A program made the position numbers and the translations under genes. A DNA stretch of 52,704 bases from Gammaproteobacteria bacterium (GTDB lineage Bacteria > Pseudomonadota > Gammaproteobacteria > Eutrophobiales > Eutrophobiaceae), in NCBI GenBank assembly GCA_011772965.1, contig WVYN01000015.1, positions 58,182-110,885 on the forward strand. The letters are read 5' to 3'. Below are positions 1 to 9,577 of this stretch, in pieces. Under the pieces are notes generated by a model. The model was not told the origin of the DNA, made no database searches, and saw only the letters and a program-made list of their open reading frames with translations. Position 1 is the stretch's first letter. The number at the start of each line of letters is the position of its first letter.

Positions 1-1111
1 AACATGATGAACCAGATGAATTGCTATGGGTACTGCCCTTGGTTTCCGAAACTGCCCTTATTGTTCCAGAAGGTGCACACCATGTTGTGGGAGACAGCAG
101 CGTTTGGGGTTTAATGCCGATAAAATGCTCGCTGTAAGGGCCTTCGGTCAATAACCTAAATGTTCGCTCACAAACCGCCATGCGTTCTCCACGCAGATAC
201 TCATGACCTTCATCATCCCTGATATAGCTGAATGGTCCACGATAGATTACGGCATGCCCCCGATCAATACATTCAGTGGCTTCCGGTCTGGTGGCAGTAA
301 TGGTTGCTGAACGAAATTCAATGCCCTTGACAACCTGCCAGGGCTCGGCAGACCATTTATCGACGGTAATGGCCACAAAACCTGCATCAAGCAGCTTGTG
401 CAGGATTTCCCGCTCATGGAAAGCACCCGAAATGCATCCTGTCCAGAGTTTTTCATCCTGTTTCAATTGCTCAGGGATAGGTTCATCACAAATAATATCG
501 GATATGGCTATCCGGCCACCGGGCTTAACCACACGATATATCTCCCGTACCAGAGTATCTTTATCTTCATCCCTGACGAGGTTTAGTACACAATTCGAGA
601 TCACCAGATCAACACAAGCATCCTGAATCAAAGGTGTTTCCCTGCGTTGTTTTTCCTGCCATTCGTAAAGTGACACTAGATCATCGTGGCTGCGCACAGG
701 ATTCTGTGTCAACCATTCTTCCATCTGCCGTATATCAAGTGCCAGATCCTGGATTTTTCCTTTCAGGAACCTGACGCGGTCTCCGCCAATCCTAACTGCC
801 ATGTCGTTTCGGTATTTTTCTGCCAGGTTCAGCATGTCATCATTCATGTCAATACCGATGACCTGACCTTTTTCACCAACCAGTTGTGCCGCCATGTAGC
901 AGATCTTGCCGCTGCCACTACCCAGATCCAGAACAGTATCCCCATTTCTGACATAACGGGAAGGATCGCCACAACCATAGTCCTTCTCTATAATTTCGTC
1001 TGGGAGCAATTCCAGTAGAGTGGTGTCGTAATCCACCGGGCAACACAATGCGTCCTGTATTTCTTTTGCTCCCTGACTATAACGCTCACGAACTGCTGAT
1101 TCCAGTTCCAT
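1..1111 (-). CDS. arsM: Arsenite methyltransferase ArsM-like (3' end cut by window edge)
   Basis: SAM-dependent methyltransferase reading from ATG at 1111 leftwards off the window, 370 codons without a stop. SAM motif I is VLDLGSGSGKICYMAAQ (about residues 60-76), followed by GIDMNDDML. NCVLNL and a GCISGAF segment carry the two conserved cysteines that bind As(III) in ArsM enzymes; CC pairs also occur near residue 22. A C-terminal extension with RGERMAVCERTF resembles the ArsM subtype linked to arsenosugar synthesis (family knowledge, from memory). It would methylate arsenite in the cytosol. The neighbour at 1140 on the same strand is 28 bases away, so the two may be cotranscribed. Subtype is less certain than the family; the end of the protein is not visible. 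Confidence 0.8.
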   Translation of the reverse strand, partial: MELESAVRERYSQGAKEIQDALCCPVDYDTTLLELLPDEIIEKDYGCGDPSRYVRNGDTVLDLGSGSGKICYMAAQLVGEKGQVIGIDMNDDMLNLAEKYRNDMAVRIGGDRVRFLKGKIQDLALDIRQMEEWLTQNPVRSHDDLVSLYEWQEKQRRETPLIQDACVDLVISNCVLNLVRDEDKDTLVREIYRVVKPGGRIAISDIICDEPIPEQLKQDEKLWTGCISGAFHEREILHKLLDAGFVAITVDKWSAEPWQVVKGIEFRSATITATRPEATECIDRGHAVIYRGPFSYIRDDEGHEYLRGERMAVCERTFRLLTEGPYSEHFIGIKPQTLLSPTTWCAPSGTIRAVSETKGSTHSNSSGSSC

Positions 1112-1139
1112 CAATATTCCCCCTATTTATATTAAGAAT

Positions 1140-1934
1140 TCATTTATGAACTTTGGTAAACGGTTGCTTTATCAAGGTCATTAAATTTACCACATCCAGA
1201 CCTTCAAATTCTTTCAAACCAATTTTCATCCGTTGGTGCCCCAGTTCCGGTTGCTCACGGTAGGTGGAAAACAACCTGTCCCACCATGGAATACAAAAAC
1301 CGAAATTGCTATTTGTTTCGGACCGGATTTGTGAATGGTGTACGCGATGCATGTCCGGTGTAACCACCAGATATCGGAGATAACGATCAAGAGTAACCGG
1401 TATACTTACATTCCCATGATTAAACATGGCAAGACTGAACAATATTATCTCGAATAATATCACTGCAATCACGGGCGCACCCAGTAACATAATAAAGGCC
1501 ATCTTCAGGATCATGGACAAGATAATTTCAATGGGATGGAAGCGTACACCCGTAGTGACATCTATATGCGCATCGGTATGATGCACCCTGTGAATTCGCC
1601 AGAGCAAAGGAATCTTGTGAAACAGGACATGTTGCCAATAGATTAGTAAATCCAGCAACAAAACACTGATAATTATAGAGAACAGAGGATTGATATCGAC
1701 CTGGTTGAACAGGCCCCACTGCATATCACTGGCAATGACCGCAGAGCCCACTGCTGCAACCGGAAGCAGTAAAGCTGTAACTACAACATCAACCAGTAGC
1801 AGCAGCAGATTATTAAGACGCCGTAAACCTGACCTGGCGATTACTCGCCGCCTGGGTGACAAGGTTTCCCACAGGAACATAAGCAATAACAATGCACCAA
1901 ATACAAAAATACGTATAATCTGTTCATTATCCAT
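1140..1934 (-). CDS. Sterol desaturase / fatty acid hydroxylase family membrane protein
   Basis: Integral membrane di-iron oxygenase family protein of 264 residues. Hydrophobic segments occupy roughly residues 8-22, 38-65, 85-105 and 140-175. The histidine clusters that bind the di-iron centre are visible: HVLFHKIPLLWRIHRVHHTDAH near residues 102-122 (HX3H then HXXHH) and HRVHHS near 197-202, plus a mid-protein RFHP and NHGN. Such enzymes hydroxylate or desaturate lipids; the substrate cannot be read from sequence. It lies upstream of the arsM-like gene on the same strand and diverges from hemB, with 65 bases between the two starts. The ribosome binding site is weak. Confidence 0.85.
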   Translation of the reverse strand: MDNEQIIRIFVFGALLLLMFLWETLSPRRRVIARSGLRRLNNLLLLLVDVVVTALLLPVAAVGSAVIASDMQWGLFNQVDINPLFSIIISVLLLDLLIYWQHVLFHKIPLLWRIHRVHHTDAHIDVTTGVRFHPIEIILSMILKMAFIMLLGAPVIAVILFEIILFSLAMFNHGNVSIPVTLDRYLRYLVVTPDMHRVHHSQIRSETNSNFGFCIPWWDRLFSTYREQPELGHQRMKIGLKEFEGLDVVNLMTLIKQPFTKVHK

Positions 1935-1990
1935 CGGGCGGCTATCAGATATGATGCTGGTTTAAATTAACGCAGAAATAATCCGGTTGA

Positions 1991-3013
<1,023 letters not shown>

Positions 3014-3032
3014 CCAGCAGGGTTATTTGCTG

Positions 3033-3464
3033 ATGAAGAAGCCCCTTTTTTTTGTCATTTTCCTGACTGTCGTTGGCATCTTAGTTTATCTACCTGCAAC
3101 TGATAAACAACCTGCCACTGAAACGGGCAGGGAACATCTCCTTCGGGCACAGAACTTCACCAGGAGTGATGCCAACACCCAGGTGCGGGGAAGCGGTGTT
3201 GTTATACGATTACTCCCCGATGACCGGGATGACAGTCAACACCAGCGATTTATTATTTCACTGGCTTCAGGGCAAACCCTGCTGGTTGCCCATAATATTG
3301 ATCTGGCACCTAGAATTGATTCACTCAACCCGGGTGACCGGGTTGAATTTTTTGGTGAGTACGAGTGGAATGAGAAGGGTGGCGTGATTCACTGGACACA
3401 TCACGACCCGGATGGCAGCCATATCGATGGCTGGGTGAAGCACAAAGGAAAATTGTATCAATGA
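3033..3464 (+). CDS. DUF3465 family protein, exported or membrane-anchored
   Basis: About 143 residues. An N-terminal hydrophobic helix (FFVIFLTVVGILVYL) follows two lysines, so the protein is probably anchored or exported to the periplasm. The rest matches my memory of DUF3465: an OB-like segment (GSGVVIRLLPDD, LVAHNIDLAPRI, GDRVEFFGEYEWN) ending in IHWTHHDPDGSHIDGW. The biochemical function is unknown. ATG 3033 is chosen over an in-frame TTG six bases upstream, because an AGGG-like ribosome binding site sits about 10 bases before it. The stop overlaps the next start (ATGA), so the two are translationally coupled. Confidence 0.75.
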   Translation: MKKPLFFVIFLTVVGILVYLPATDKQPATETGREHLLRAQNFTRSDANTQVRGSGVVIRLLPDDRDDSQHQRFIISLASGQTLLVAHNIDLAPRIDSLNPGDRVEFFGEYEWNEKGGVIHWTHHDPDGSHIDGWVKHKGKLYQ

Positions 3465-3679
3465 AGATTGTGTACAAGGCAAGGGACATTACCGAGGCTC
3501 ATATCGTTTCCGGTATGTTACAGACCAACGGTATTGAGGCCCACGTAGGCGGTCATTATCTCCAGGGGGGCATAGGCGACCTGGCGGCTCTCGATTTTGC
3601 CAATGTCCAGGTGGCCGATGAAGATATAGACAGGGCCAGAAGCCTGATTGCTGAATACGAAAAAAACTGTCCTGATTAA
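3461..3679 (+). CDS. DUF2007 domain protein (putative signal-transducing protein)
   Basis: A 72-residue cytosolic protein that is a single DUF2007 domain: KIVYKARDITEAHIVSGML, then GIEAHVGGHYLQGGIGDL, then VQVADEDIDRARSLI. This small GlnB-like fold is annotated as putative signal transducing, but no ligand is established. It overlaps the DUF3465 gene by four bases and ends three bases before the convergent glyoxalase gene, leaving no room for a separate terminator. Confidence 0.8.
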   Translation: MKIVYKARDITEAHIVSGMLQTNGIEAHVGGHYLQGGIGDLAALDFANVQVADEDIDRARSLIAEYEKNCPD

Positions 3680-3682
3680 ATC

Positions 3683-4237
3683 TTAACTCGCAAGCCCCCA
3701 GTCCTTGCCGCGTTTTTCTGCCATATCAGCCTGCAGGATTTCTACCCAGTAACCATCCGGGTCTTTTACAAAAGCAATACCCTGCATTTTCCCGGCATCA
3801 ACCTTTTTCACAAATTCAATTCCCAGCTTTTCCAGACGCTCACAGGCCTTGTATACATCCGGAACCGTAAAACCCAGGTGGCCGAAACCTTGCGGTTCCT
3901 CGTTGCCACTATGATAACTCACATTATCATCATCTTCTGTCCCCCAGTTATGGGTCAGTTCAAGCATGGCCTTGTGACTGAATGCCCAGGTAGCGCGTTT
4001 ACCGGCATCTTCCGGTATATCATTATCATCGGGTACCATGGCAAGAAAATATAGTGTGAATTTCATTTCTGGGAAGTCAAAACGACGGACCAGCCGCATA
4101 CCGAGTACCCGGGTATAAAAATCCAGAGACGTTTCCGGATCCTTGATCCGCATCATGGAATGTCCAAACATATAATTGCCTGTTTCCGGATCCGGGCTTT
4201 CACATAAACCCTTTGCCTCATCGAAATGTCTGCTCAT
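3683..4237 (-). CDS. gloA: Lactoylglutathione lyase (glyoxalase I), long zinc-type form
   Basis: Isomerises the methylglyoxal-glutathione hemithioacetal to S-lactoylglutathione. At 184 residues it is longer than the roughly 135-residue nickel enzyme of E. coli. Its [20 protein letters not shown] and [19 protein letters not shown] segments match the longer, zinc-dependent class that includes human GLO1. Metal ligands by family position: His in GHSMMRIKD, Glu in MLELTHNWG, His in GFGHLGF and Glu in YWVEIL. The first ligand is His where human GLO1 has Gln. It is convergent with the hemB-linked genes and appears monocistronic. Confidence 0.95.
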   Translation of the reverse strand: MSRHFDEAKGLCESPDPETGNYMFGHSMMRIKDPETSLDFYTRVLGMRLVRRFDFPEMKFTLYFLAMVPDDNDIPEDAGKRATWAFSHKAMLELTHNWGTEDDDNVSYHSGNEEPQGFGHLGFTVPDVYKACERLEKLGIEFVKKVDAGKMQGIAFVKDPDGYWVEILQADMAEKRGKDWGLAS

Positions 4238-4322
4238 GATTTTCTCCCTGCTATTAAATGATGATATATACTGATATGCCGATAGGGTATCGCTTCATGG
4301 AAAAACATCAACCTCGGTCCGA

Positions 4323-4825
4323 ATGAAAAAACGGTTACTTATCAGTTTAATTGTTTTCCTGGTAGGCGTATTTGCAGGGGCTGGTCTGATGTTACTGGCC
4401 TATCCCTTTATATTTCCTCCCGCTGTTGTTAATGAAGAATTGGACGAGCAAACAACCAGGCAAACACTGTTGACCGGAGAATTTATTCATCCAAATCCGT
4501 CTGATCCGATACATTGGGGCAAAGGTGGAGTTGGCCTGTATCAACAGGAAAGCACCGAAATCATATTCCTGGAAAAGGATTTCGAGGTAGGGTCAGGACC
4601 TGCCTATCACGTCTATCTATCGGACAGCAAATTGATTCGTTCCAATGAAGATTTCAAGGCAGCCCGAAACACCGATCTTGGAAAACTGAAAAGTTTAAGG
4701 ACGGCCAGATCTATGCGATTCCGGATGGCATCGCGAGCGGGCAAAGAGTGTCAGTGGTAATCTGGTGCGAGGTCTTCAGCCAGCTAATCTCCTCTGCAAC
4801 ACTCAAGCCGGTTAACGATAACTAG
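4323..4825 (+). pseudogene. DM13-domain protein with a single-base frameshift
   Basis: The protein begins with a membrane anchor (LLISLIVFLVGVFAGAGLML) and a DM13 domain (GEFIHPNPSDPIHWGKGGV, GPAYHVYLSD, NTDLGKLK). After LGKLK near base 4691 the open frame turns into non-family sequence and stops at 4760. The -1 frame from 4691 continues the domain as KFKDGQIYAIPDG and VVIWCEVFSQLISSATL to a TAG at 4823-4825. One missing A in the run CTGAAAAGTTT explains the break. It may be a true mutation or a sequencing or assembly error at a homopolymer. The repaired 3' end overlaps the ntrC stop by four bases. DM13 domains are thought to have redox or electron-transfer roles. Confidence 0.8.
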
Positions 4826-6219
4826 AGACCAAGTTCCTTTAACTTACGACTCAGGGTGTTACGGCCCCAGCCTAGCAAGCGGGCGGCCTCCTGACGCCGG
4901 CCACCGGTGTGTTTCAAGGCAACCTCAATCATTATCTTTTCAAACCTCGGCACAACATCATCCAGTATGTTCTTGCCACCCTGGGACAGGGCCTGGTCTG
5001 TCCAGTGCCGCAGCATATCTTCCCAGTCTGTACCTGATTCAACAGTACTCTCTCCGAGTTGTTTCAGTTCTATGGGCAAGTCGTCCATATGAATGTCACG
5101 GCCGGAAGCCATGACTGTAATCCAGCGACAGAAATTTTCCAGTTGCCTAACATTGCCCGGCCAGTCCAGCTTCTGAAGGTAGTCGCTCGTGTCAGGTAAC
5201 AAAGATTTTGGTTCTGTATTAAGTTCCTGCGCAGCCCGATTTAGAAAATGTTCTGTTAACGGAATGATGTCCACCCGGCGTTTTCTCAATGGCGGAACAT
5301 GAACACGGATTACATTCAATCTGTGTAACAGGTCTTCACGAAAAGTGCCTTGCTTAACGTGTTTCTCCAGGTCCTGGTGTGTCGCGGCGATTACCCGGAC
5401 ATCAACCTTGATTGGGGTATGACCTCCTACCCGGTAAAACTCACCATCAGCCAGTACACGTAACAGCCGGGTTTGCAATTCAGCAGGCATATCACCTATC
5501 TCATCCAGAAACAGGGTGCCATGGTTCGCCTGTTCAAAGCGGCCGATTCTCTGGCTGGCCGCACCGGTAAATGCGCCCTTCTCATGTCCGAACAATTCAG
5601 ATTCCAGCAGGTCCCGGGGAATAGCTGCGGTGTTCAAGGCAATGAACGGTTTGTCTGATCGGGGACTGTGTTTGAACAGGGCGCGGGCAACAATTTCCTT
5701 ACCGGTACCGGATTCACCGGTGATTAACACAGTCAGGTTGGAACTGGACAAGCGACCGATAGCACGGAACACTTCCTGCATGGCCGGTGCAGAACCGATA
5801 ATATTTTCATCCGGAAAAAATTGTGGCTCAACCTTTTCTTCCTGAAGCCTGGTTTTATTCCGGACTGCACGTTTGACCAGGGTGACCATTTCATCAATAT
5901 CAAACGGCTTTGAAATATATTCAAAGGCGCCTTCACGAAAGGCTGAGACGGCATGGTCCAGGCCAGAGTAAGCTGTCATGATGATCACAGGCAATTCAGG
6001 TGAGTACTGCTTGAGTTGCTCTAGCAATTCTATCCCGTTCACCCCGGGCATCCTGATATCACTGATGACAAGATCAGGAACCTCATGCTTGATTTTCTCC
6101 AGCGCCTTTGCAGGGTCTGAAAAACTGGTGATTGATACATCATTACTGGAGAGTGCTTTTTCCAGCACCCAGCGTATGGATTTGTCATCATCTACAATCC
6201 AGACATTGTTATGTGCCAT
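4822..6219 (-). CDS. ntrC: Nitrogen regulation response regulator NtrC (GlnG)
   Basis: Sigma-54 activator of 465 residues. It has a receiver domain (WIVDDDKS, phospho-acceptor D54 in DLVISDIRMPG, K in ISKPF), a AAA+ domain with Walker A GESGTGKE, the sigma-54 contact loop GAFTGA and Walker B LFLDEIGD, and a C-terminal Fis-type helix-turn-helix (GGRRQEAARLLGWGRNTLSR). A longer frame starts upstream, but ATG 6219 gives the conserved N-terminus and has a GGAGA six bases before it. The start overlaps the ntrB stop by 11 bases, so they form a coupled operon. When phosphorylated it activates nitrogen-limitation promoters such as glnA. Confidence 0.97.
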   Translation of the reverse strand: MAHNNVWIVDDDKSIRWVLEKALSSNDVSITSFSDPAKALEKIKHEVPDLVISDIRMPGVNGIELLEQLKQYSPELPVIIMTAYSGLDHAVSAFREGAFEYISKPFDIDEMVTLVKRAVRNKTRLQEEKVEPQFFPDENIIGSAPAMQEVFRAIGRLSSSNLTVLITGESGTGKEIVARALFKHSPRSDKPFIALNTAAIPRDLLESELFGHEKGAFTGAASQRIGRFEQANHGTLFLDEIGDMPAELQTRLLRVLADGEFYRVGGHTPIKVDVRVIAATHQDLEKHVKQGTFREDLLHRLNVIRVHVPPLRKRRVDIIPLTEHFLNRAAQELNTEPKSLLPDTSDYLQKLDWPGNVRQLENFCRWITVMASGRDIHMDDLPIELKQLGESTVESGTDWEDMLRHWTDQALSQGGKNILDDVVPRFEKIMIEVALKHTGGRRQEAARLLGWGRNTLSRKLKELGL

Positions 6220-7288
6220 TGTTTCTCTCCGTGGGTATATAGATACTGAAGATAGTAAGGTCATCTTTCCTCTCATACTCAATTAAACCTCCATGTGCGC
6301 TAATTAAAGACTGGGCAATGGATAACCCCAGACCCGTGCCTTCCGGTCTCCCGGTAATCAATGGATAAAAAATACTTTTCTCAATATCTGGAGGAATACC
6401 CGGACCATCATCAATAATATCAACCTGGATAACATGCCGGTGGACCACCTTGTGCAGCATTACCATCCTTAGTATTCGTGTTTTGAGCTGGATAAATCCG
6501 GATGACCTGTCTATGACCTGTACGGCATTGCGTGTTACGTTCAGAATGGCCTGAATAACCTTCTCCCTATCTACTTCAATATTCGGCAAACTGGGATCAT
6601 AATCCCTCGCAATACGGAATTCTCCTTCGTATTCTGCCTCGACAATTTGACAGACATATTCCAACAACTCGTGAATGTTCACGAGTTCGTATTCCTGTTG
6701 CTGATCACCCGCCAGCATGCGATCAATAAAATTTCGTAACCTGTCGGCCTCCTGAATAATGATGCGGGTGTATTCATTCAACTCTGACTGGCCTTTGTTC
6801 AGTTCGCTTTCCAGAAGTTGTGCAGCGCCGCGTATTCCACCCAGGGGGTTCTTGATTTCATGGGCCATGCCACGCAGTGACTGGCGTGCGGCATCATGCT
6901 GCAGAGTTATGTTCTCCTCTCGCAGAATGCGTTGGATGGTATTGGCATCTACCAGTTCGACAATTACTTCCTTGCACTTATGCCCGGCCAGCAATGGTGT
7001 GACCCGGCAATCGGCCAGCACCGCATGGGCATTGTGTGTGGCAATCTCCAGCGCCCGCTTGGAGTAAACCGCCCCGGTTTCGCGACTCCTGTGAATCATC
7101 TCAACCAGGTCTGGCGGTGATGGCAGCACCTGTTCGGGTTTTAGCCCCATCAGGCGTTTTCTGCTGGCAGCCAGCAGGTTCTCACCGGCCGAGTTGATCC
7201 AGACCAGGTTCAATCGCTTGTCAAACAAGAGGATGGCCGTGGTCAGATTGTCGAACAGCTGCAGGGCCGTTTTCGCAGAAATGCTCAT
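6209..7288 (-). CDS. ntrB: Nitrogen regulation sensor kinase/phosphatase NtrB (GlnL)
   Basis: A 359-residue cytosolic histidine kinase. It has an N-terminal PAS domain (about 8-110), the phospho-acceptor H143 in GMAHEIKNPLGGIRGAAQL, and a GHKL ATPase domain with N box LNVTRNAVQVI, G1 DDGPGIPPDI and G2 GTGLGLSIAQSL. It has no transmembrane segment, as expected for a kinase controlled by PII protein rather than an external ligand. It phosphorylates NtrC under nitrogen limitation. Its start lies 14 bases from a palindromic NtrC-type operator, which suggests autoregulation of the ntrBC operon. Confidence 0.96.
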   Translation of the reverse strand: MSISAKTALQLFDNLTTAILLFDKRLNLVWINSAGENLLAASRKRLMGLKPEQVLPSPPDLVEMIHRSRETGAVYSKRALEIATHNAHAVLADCRVTPLLAGHKCKEVIVELVDANTIQRILREENITLQHDAARQSLRGMAHEIKNPLGGIRGAAQLLESELNKGQSELNEYTRIIIQEADRLRNFIDRMLAGDQQQEYELVNIHELLEYVCQIVEAEYEGEFRIARDYDPSLPNIEVDREKVIQAILNVTRNAVQVIDRSSGFIQLKTRILRMVMLHKVVHRHVIQVDIIDDGPGIPPDIEKSIFYPLITGRPEGTGLGLSIAQSLISAHGGLIEYERKDDLTIFSIYIPTERNNGT

Positions 7289-7301
7289 GTGAAGCTCATT
7301 A

Positions 7302-7320
7302 TTGCACTACTTTAGTGCAA
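7302..7320 (-). promoter_or_regulatory. NtrC-binding site upstream of ntrBC
   Basis: TTGCACTACTTTAGTGCAA is a perfect 8-base inverted repeat with a 3-base centre. It matches the enterobacterial NtrC operator pattern TGCACY-N5-RGTGCA, including the site at E. coli glnL (established knowledge). It ends 13 bases before the ntrB start codon. A site this close probably represses or tunes ntrBC rather than acting as a remote enhancer. No clear -10/-35 pair was identified around it. Confidence 0.75.
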
Positions 7321-7445
7321 AGGATAATGCTCCTGGTCAGCATCAATTTATAGGAAAAATATTTAATTTTATAAACAACAGGTTATGGAGGCCTGATCAG
7401 GACGTACCGATACCTGCGGATTTACATAGCAAGAGTCAGACCAGC

Positions 7446-8033
7446 TCAGGGGGTGGTCGGTGTTGGGGGGGGTGGTGGTGGGGGTGGTAGGTTTCGGTCT
7501 CGGGGTGGGTAGCGCGGGGGGTTTTGGTTAGAGTAACGAAGCACCGTAATGGTAACCGGATCAGATTCAATGATGACCTGGCCATTGCTGCCCTTGACCC
7601 GGGCAACCAGGGTGTGGGTGCCGCGATCAATATTACTCAGCGAGAAGGTGCGACTGCGACCGGCACCGACTTCCTTGCCGTCCATCGTCAATGACAGGCT
7701 ATGTCCATAGGCGGTCTTGAGATCGGGTTTGATCGACACATTCACAGTCACATTGCCAGCATTTTCCCTGACAGCGGTATTGTTTTCCGGCGAGGTTATG
7801 GCAATTGAGTTATAAACGGCCGGTTTTTCCGCGGCCTGTTCACGCGATGGCGTGTACTTAAACTGGGGAATATTAGGCGTATCTATTGTCTGAACATCCT
7901 GTTTCTTGATCTTCTCGGCCCCCTCGGTAGGCTTGTCCGAATAGGTGATATTGCCGTCCTCATCGACACTTCGATATACCTCAGCCACCGCCTGGCCGGC
8001 AAGGAAAAGTAGGCTTAACAACAAGATACGCAT
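7446..8033 (-). CDS. DUF4124 domain protein, exported, with proline-rich tail
   Basis: A 195-residue secreted or periplasmic protein. Signal peptide MRILLLSLLFLAGQAVA precedes the DUF4124 motif EVYRSVDEDGNITYSDKPTEGAE. A beta-rich, Ig-like segment follows (VTVNVSIKPDLKTAYGHSLSLT to ESDPVTITV). The tail is polyproline (PPRYPPRDRNLPPPPPPPPTP). ATG 8033 is chosen over a frame opening 13 codons earlier, because it gives a clean signal peptide. DUF4124 proteins often sit beside ntrBC/glnA in gammaproteobacteria (from memory); the function is unknown. The tail is encoded by a G-run tract on the opposite strand (G8 at 7465-7472), where slippage would change the C-terminus. Confidence 0.85.
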   Translation of the reverse strand: MRILLLSLLFLAGQAVAEVYRSVDEDGNITYSDKPTEGAEKIKKQDVQTIDTPNIPQFKYTPSREQAAEKPAVYNSIAITSPENNTAVRENAGNVTVNVSIKPDLKTAYGHSLSLTMDGKEVGAGRSRTFSLSNIDRGTHTLVARVKGSNGQVIIESDPVTITVLRYSNQNPPRYPPRDRNLPPPPPPPPTPTTP

Positions 8034-8112
8034 GGTTCCAGAGTAGTGTATTTCTGTCAGGGTCACAATCATTAGATTTTATATGGCGCGAGTAAGTTCA
8101 GGGCCAACAGTT

Positions 8113-8138
8113 AAAAAGCCCCCTGTCGGGGGCTTTTT
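8113..8138 (-). terminator. Rho-independent terminator of glnA
   Basis: AAAAAGCCCCC, loop TGTC, GGGGGCTTTTT: a perfect 11-base-pair stem with a T-run on both strands. It lies 23 bases past the glnA stop and about 80 bases upstream of the DUF4124 start, so it ends glnA transcription before that gene. It is symmetric enough to work in either direction. Confidence 0.93.
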
Positions 8139-8161
8139 CAGGCCATATACATCTTCTGCAC

Positions 8162-9577
8162 TTACAAGCTGTAGTACATATCAAACTCAATCGGATGGGT
8201 GGTCATCCGGAAGCGGGTCACCTCGTCCATCTTCAGTCTCAGATAACCATCGATCATGTCATCAGTGAATACACCGCCGGCCGTGAGGAATTCACGATCG
8301 GCATCCAGTGCTTCTAGGGCACGGTCCAGTGACGATGCGACCGTAGGGATCCCCCTTTCCTCTTCCGGTTCGAGATCATAGAGGTCTTTATCTAACGGAC
8401 CGCCCGGATCGATTTTATTCTGGATGCCATCCAGCCCGGCCATCATCATGGAGGCAAAGGTAAAGTACGGGTTGCCACAGGAGTCAGGGAAGCGGACCTC
8501 AAGCCGGCGGGCCTTGGGACTGGCAACCCAGGGGATTCGGCAGGAAGCGGAACGATTACGGGCGGAATAGGCCAGCAGCGTTGGCGCCTCGAATCCCGGC
8601 ACCAGGCGCTTGTAACTGTTGGTAGCGGAATTGGTAAAGGCGTTCAGGGCCCGGGCATGCTTGAATATGCCACCGATGTAATAAAGGGCTTCCTGGGACA
8701 GGCCCCCGTACTTATCACCCGCGAACAGATTATTACCGCCCTTTGCCAGAGATTGGTGAACATGCATGCCGTTGCCGTTATCACCGACCAGCGGCTTGGG
8801 CATAAAGGTGGCGGTCTTGCCAAAGGCATGGGCCACGTTCTGCACAACATATTTCAGGATCAACAGCTCATCGGCCTTGCGCACCAGGCTGTTGAACCTA
8901 GTACCAATTTCCGCCTGTCCGGCCGTAGCTACTTCGTGGTGATGCACTTCAACGGCCACACCCATTTCCTCCAGGGTAGAGCACATGGCAGAACGAATGT
9001 TTTGCATGGAATCCACGGGTGGTACCGGGAAATAACCGCCCTTGACGCCGGGACGATGACCTATATTGGCTTCCTCACCCAGTCTGCCGGTATTCCAGCT
9101 GCCTTCCTCAGAATCGATTTCATAGAAGGCATTGCTGATGGAATCATCCCAACGGACATCATCGAAGATAAAGAATTCCGGTTCGGGTCCGAAAAAAGCG
9201 GTATCCGCAATACCGGTAGATTTCAGATACGCCTCGGCGCGCTTGGCAAGCGAACGCGGATCACGTTCATAACCCTGCATGGTATTGGGTTCGAGGACAT
9301 CACAGCGCAGGTTGATGGTTGGATCGTCAAAGAAAGGATCGAGTATCGCTGTTCCGGTGTCCGGCATCAATACCATGTCGGATTCGTTAATCCCCTTCCA
9401 GCCAGCGATGGAAGAACCATCAAACATTTTGCCGTTCTCAAAAAAATCCGTGTCAATCGTGCTTGCTGGGACAGTGACGTGTTGTTCTTTACCAAGAGTA
9501 TCGCAAAAACGTAGGTCAATAAACGAGACATCGTGGTCCTTTATTAGCTGTAGAACTTTATCGCTAGACATATTCAT
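8162..9577 (-). CDS. glnA: Glutamine synthetase type I
   Basis: Condenses ammonia and glutamate to glutamine using ATP; dodecameric cytosolic enzyme. The 471 residues match the GSI-beta form. Visible motifs are the beta-grasp [19 protein letters not shown], the metal and ATP site [11 protein letters not shown], the glutamate site [20 protein letters not shown], and an adenylylation-site Tyr (Y400 in [10 protein letters not shown]). The protein should therefore be regulated by adenylylation. Start ATG 9577 has GGGAG five bases upstream. It is followed by a strong terminator and then the DUF4124 gene and ntrBC on the same strand. A relic of a different glutamine synthetase lies upstream on the other strand. 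Confidence 0.98.
   Translation of the reverse strand: MNMSSDKVLQLIKDHDVSFIDLRFCDTLGKEQHVTVPASTIDTDFFENGKMFDGSSIAGWKGINESDMVLMPDTGTAILDPFFDDPTINLRCDVLEPNTMQGYERDPRSLAKRAEAYLKSTGIADTAFFGPEPEFFIFDDVRWDDSISNAFYEIDSEEGSWNTGRLGEEANIGHRPGVKGGYFPVPPVDSMQNIRSAMCSTLEEMGVAVEVHHHEVATAGQAEIGTRFNSLVRKADELLILKYVVQNVAHAFGKTATFMPKPLVGDNGNGMHVHQSLAKGGNNLFAGDKYGGLSQEALYYIGGIFKHARALNAFTNSATNSYKRLVPGFEAPTLLAYSARNRSASCRIPWVASPKARRLEVRFPDSCGNPYFTFASMMMAGLDGIQNKIDPGGPLDKDLYDLEPEEERGIPTVASSLDRALEALDADREFLTAGGVFTDDMIDGYLRLKMDEVTRFRMTTHPIEFDMYYSL

Noticed and set aside
8657-9514. 285-codon open frame antisense to glnA
   Set aside because: It is entirely inside glnA on the other strand, has no ribosome binding site or family motif, and is explained by codon bias of glnA.
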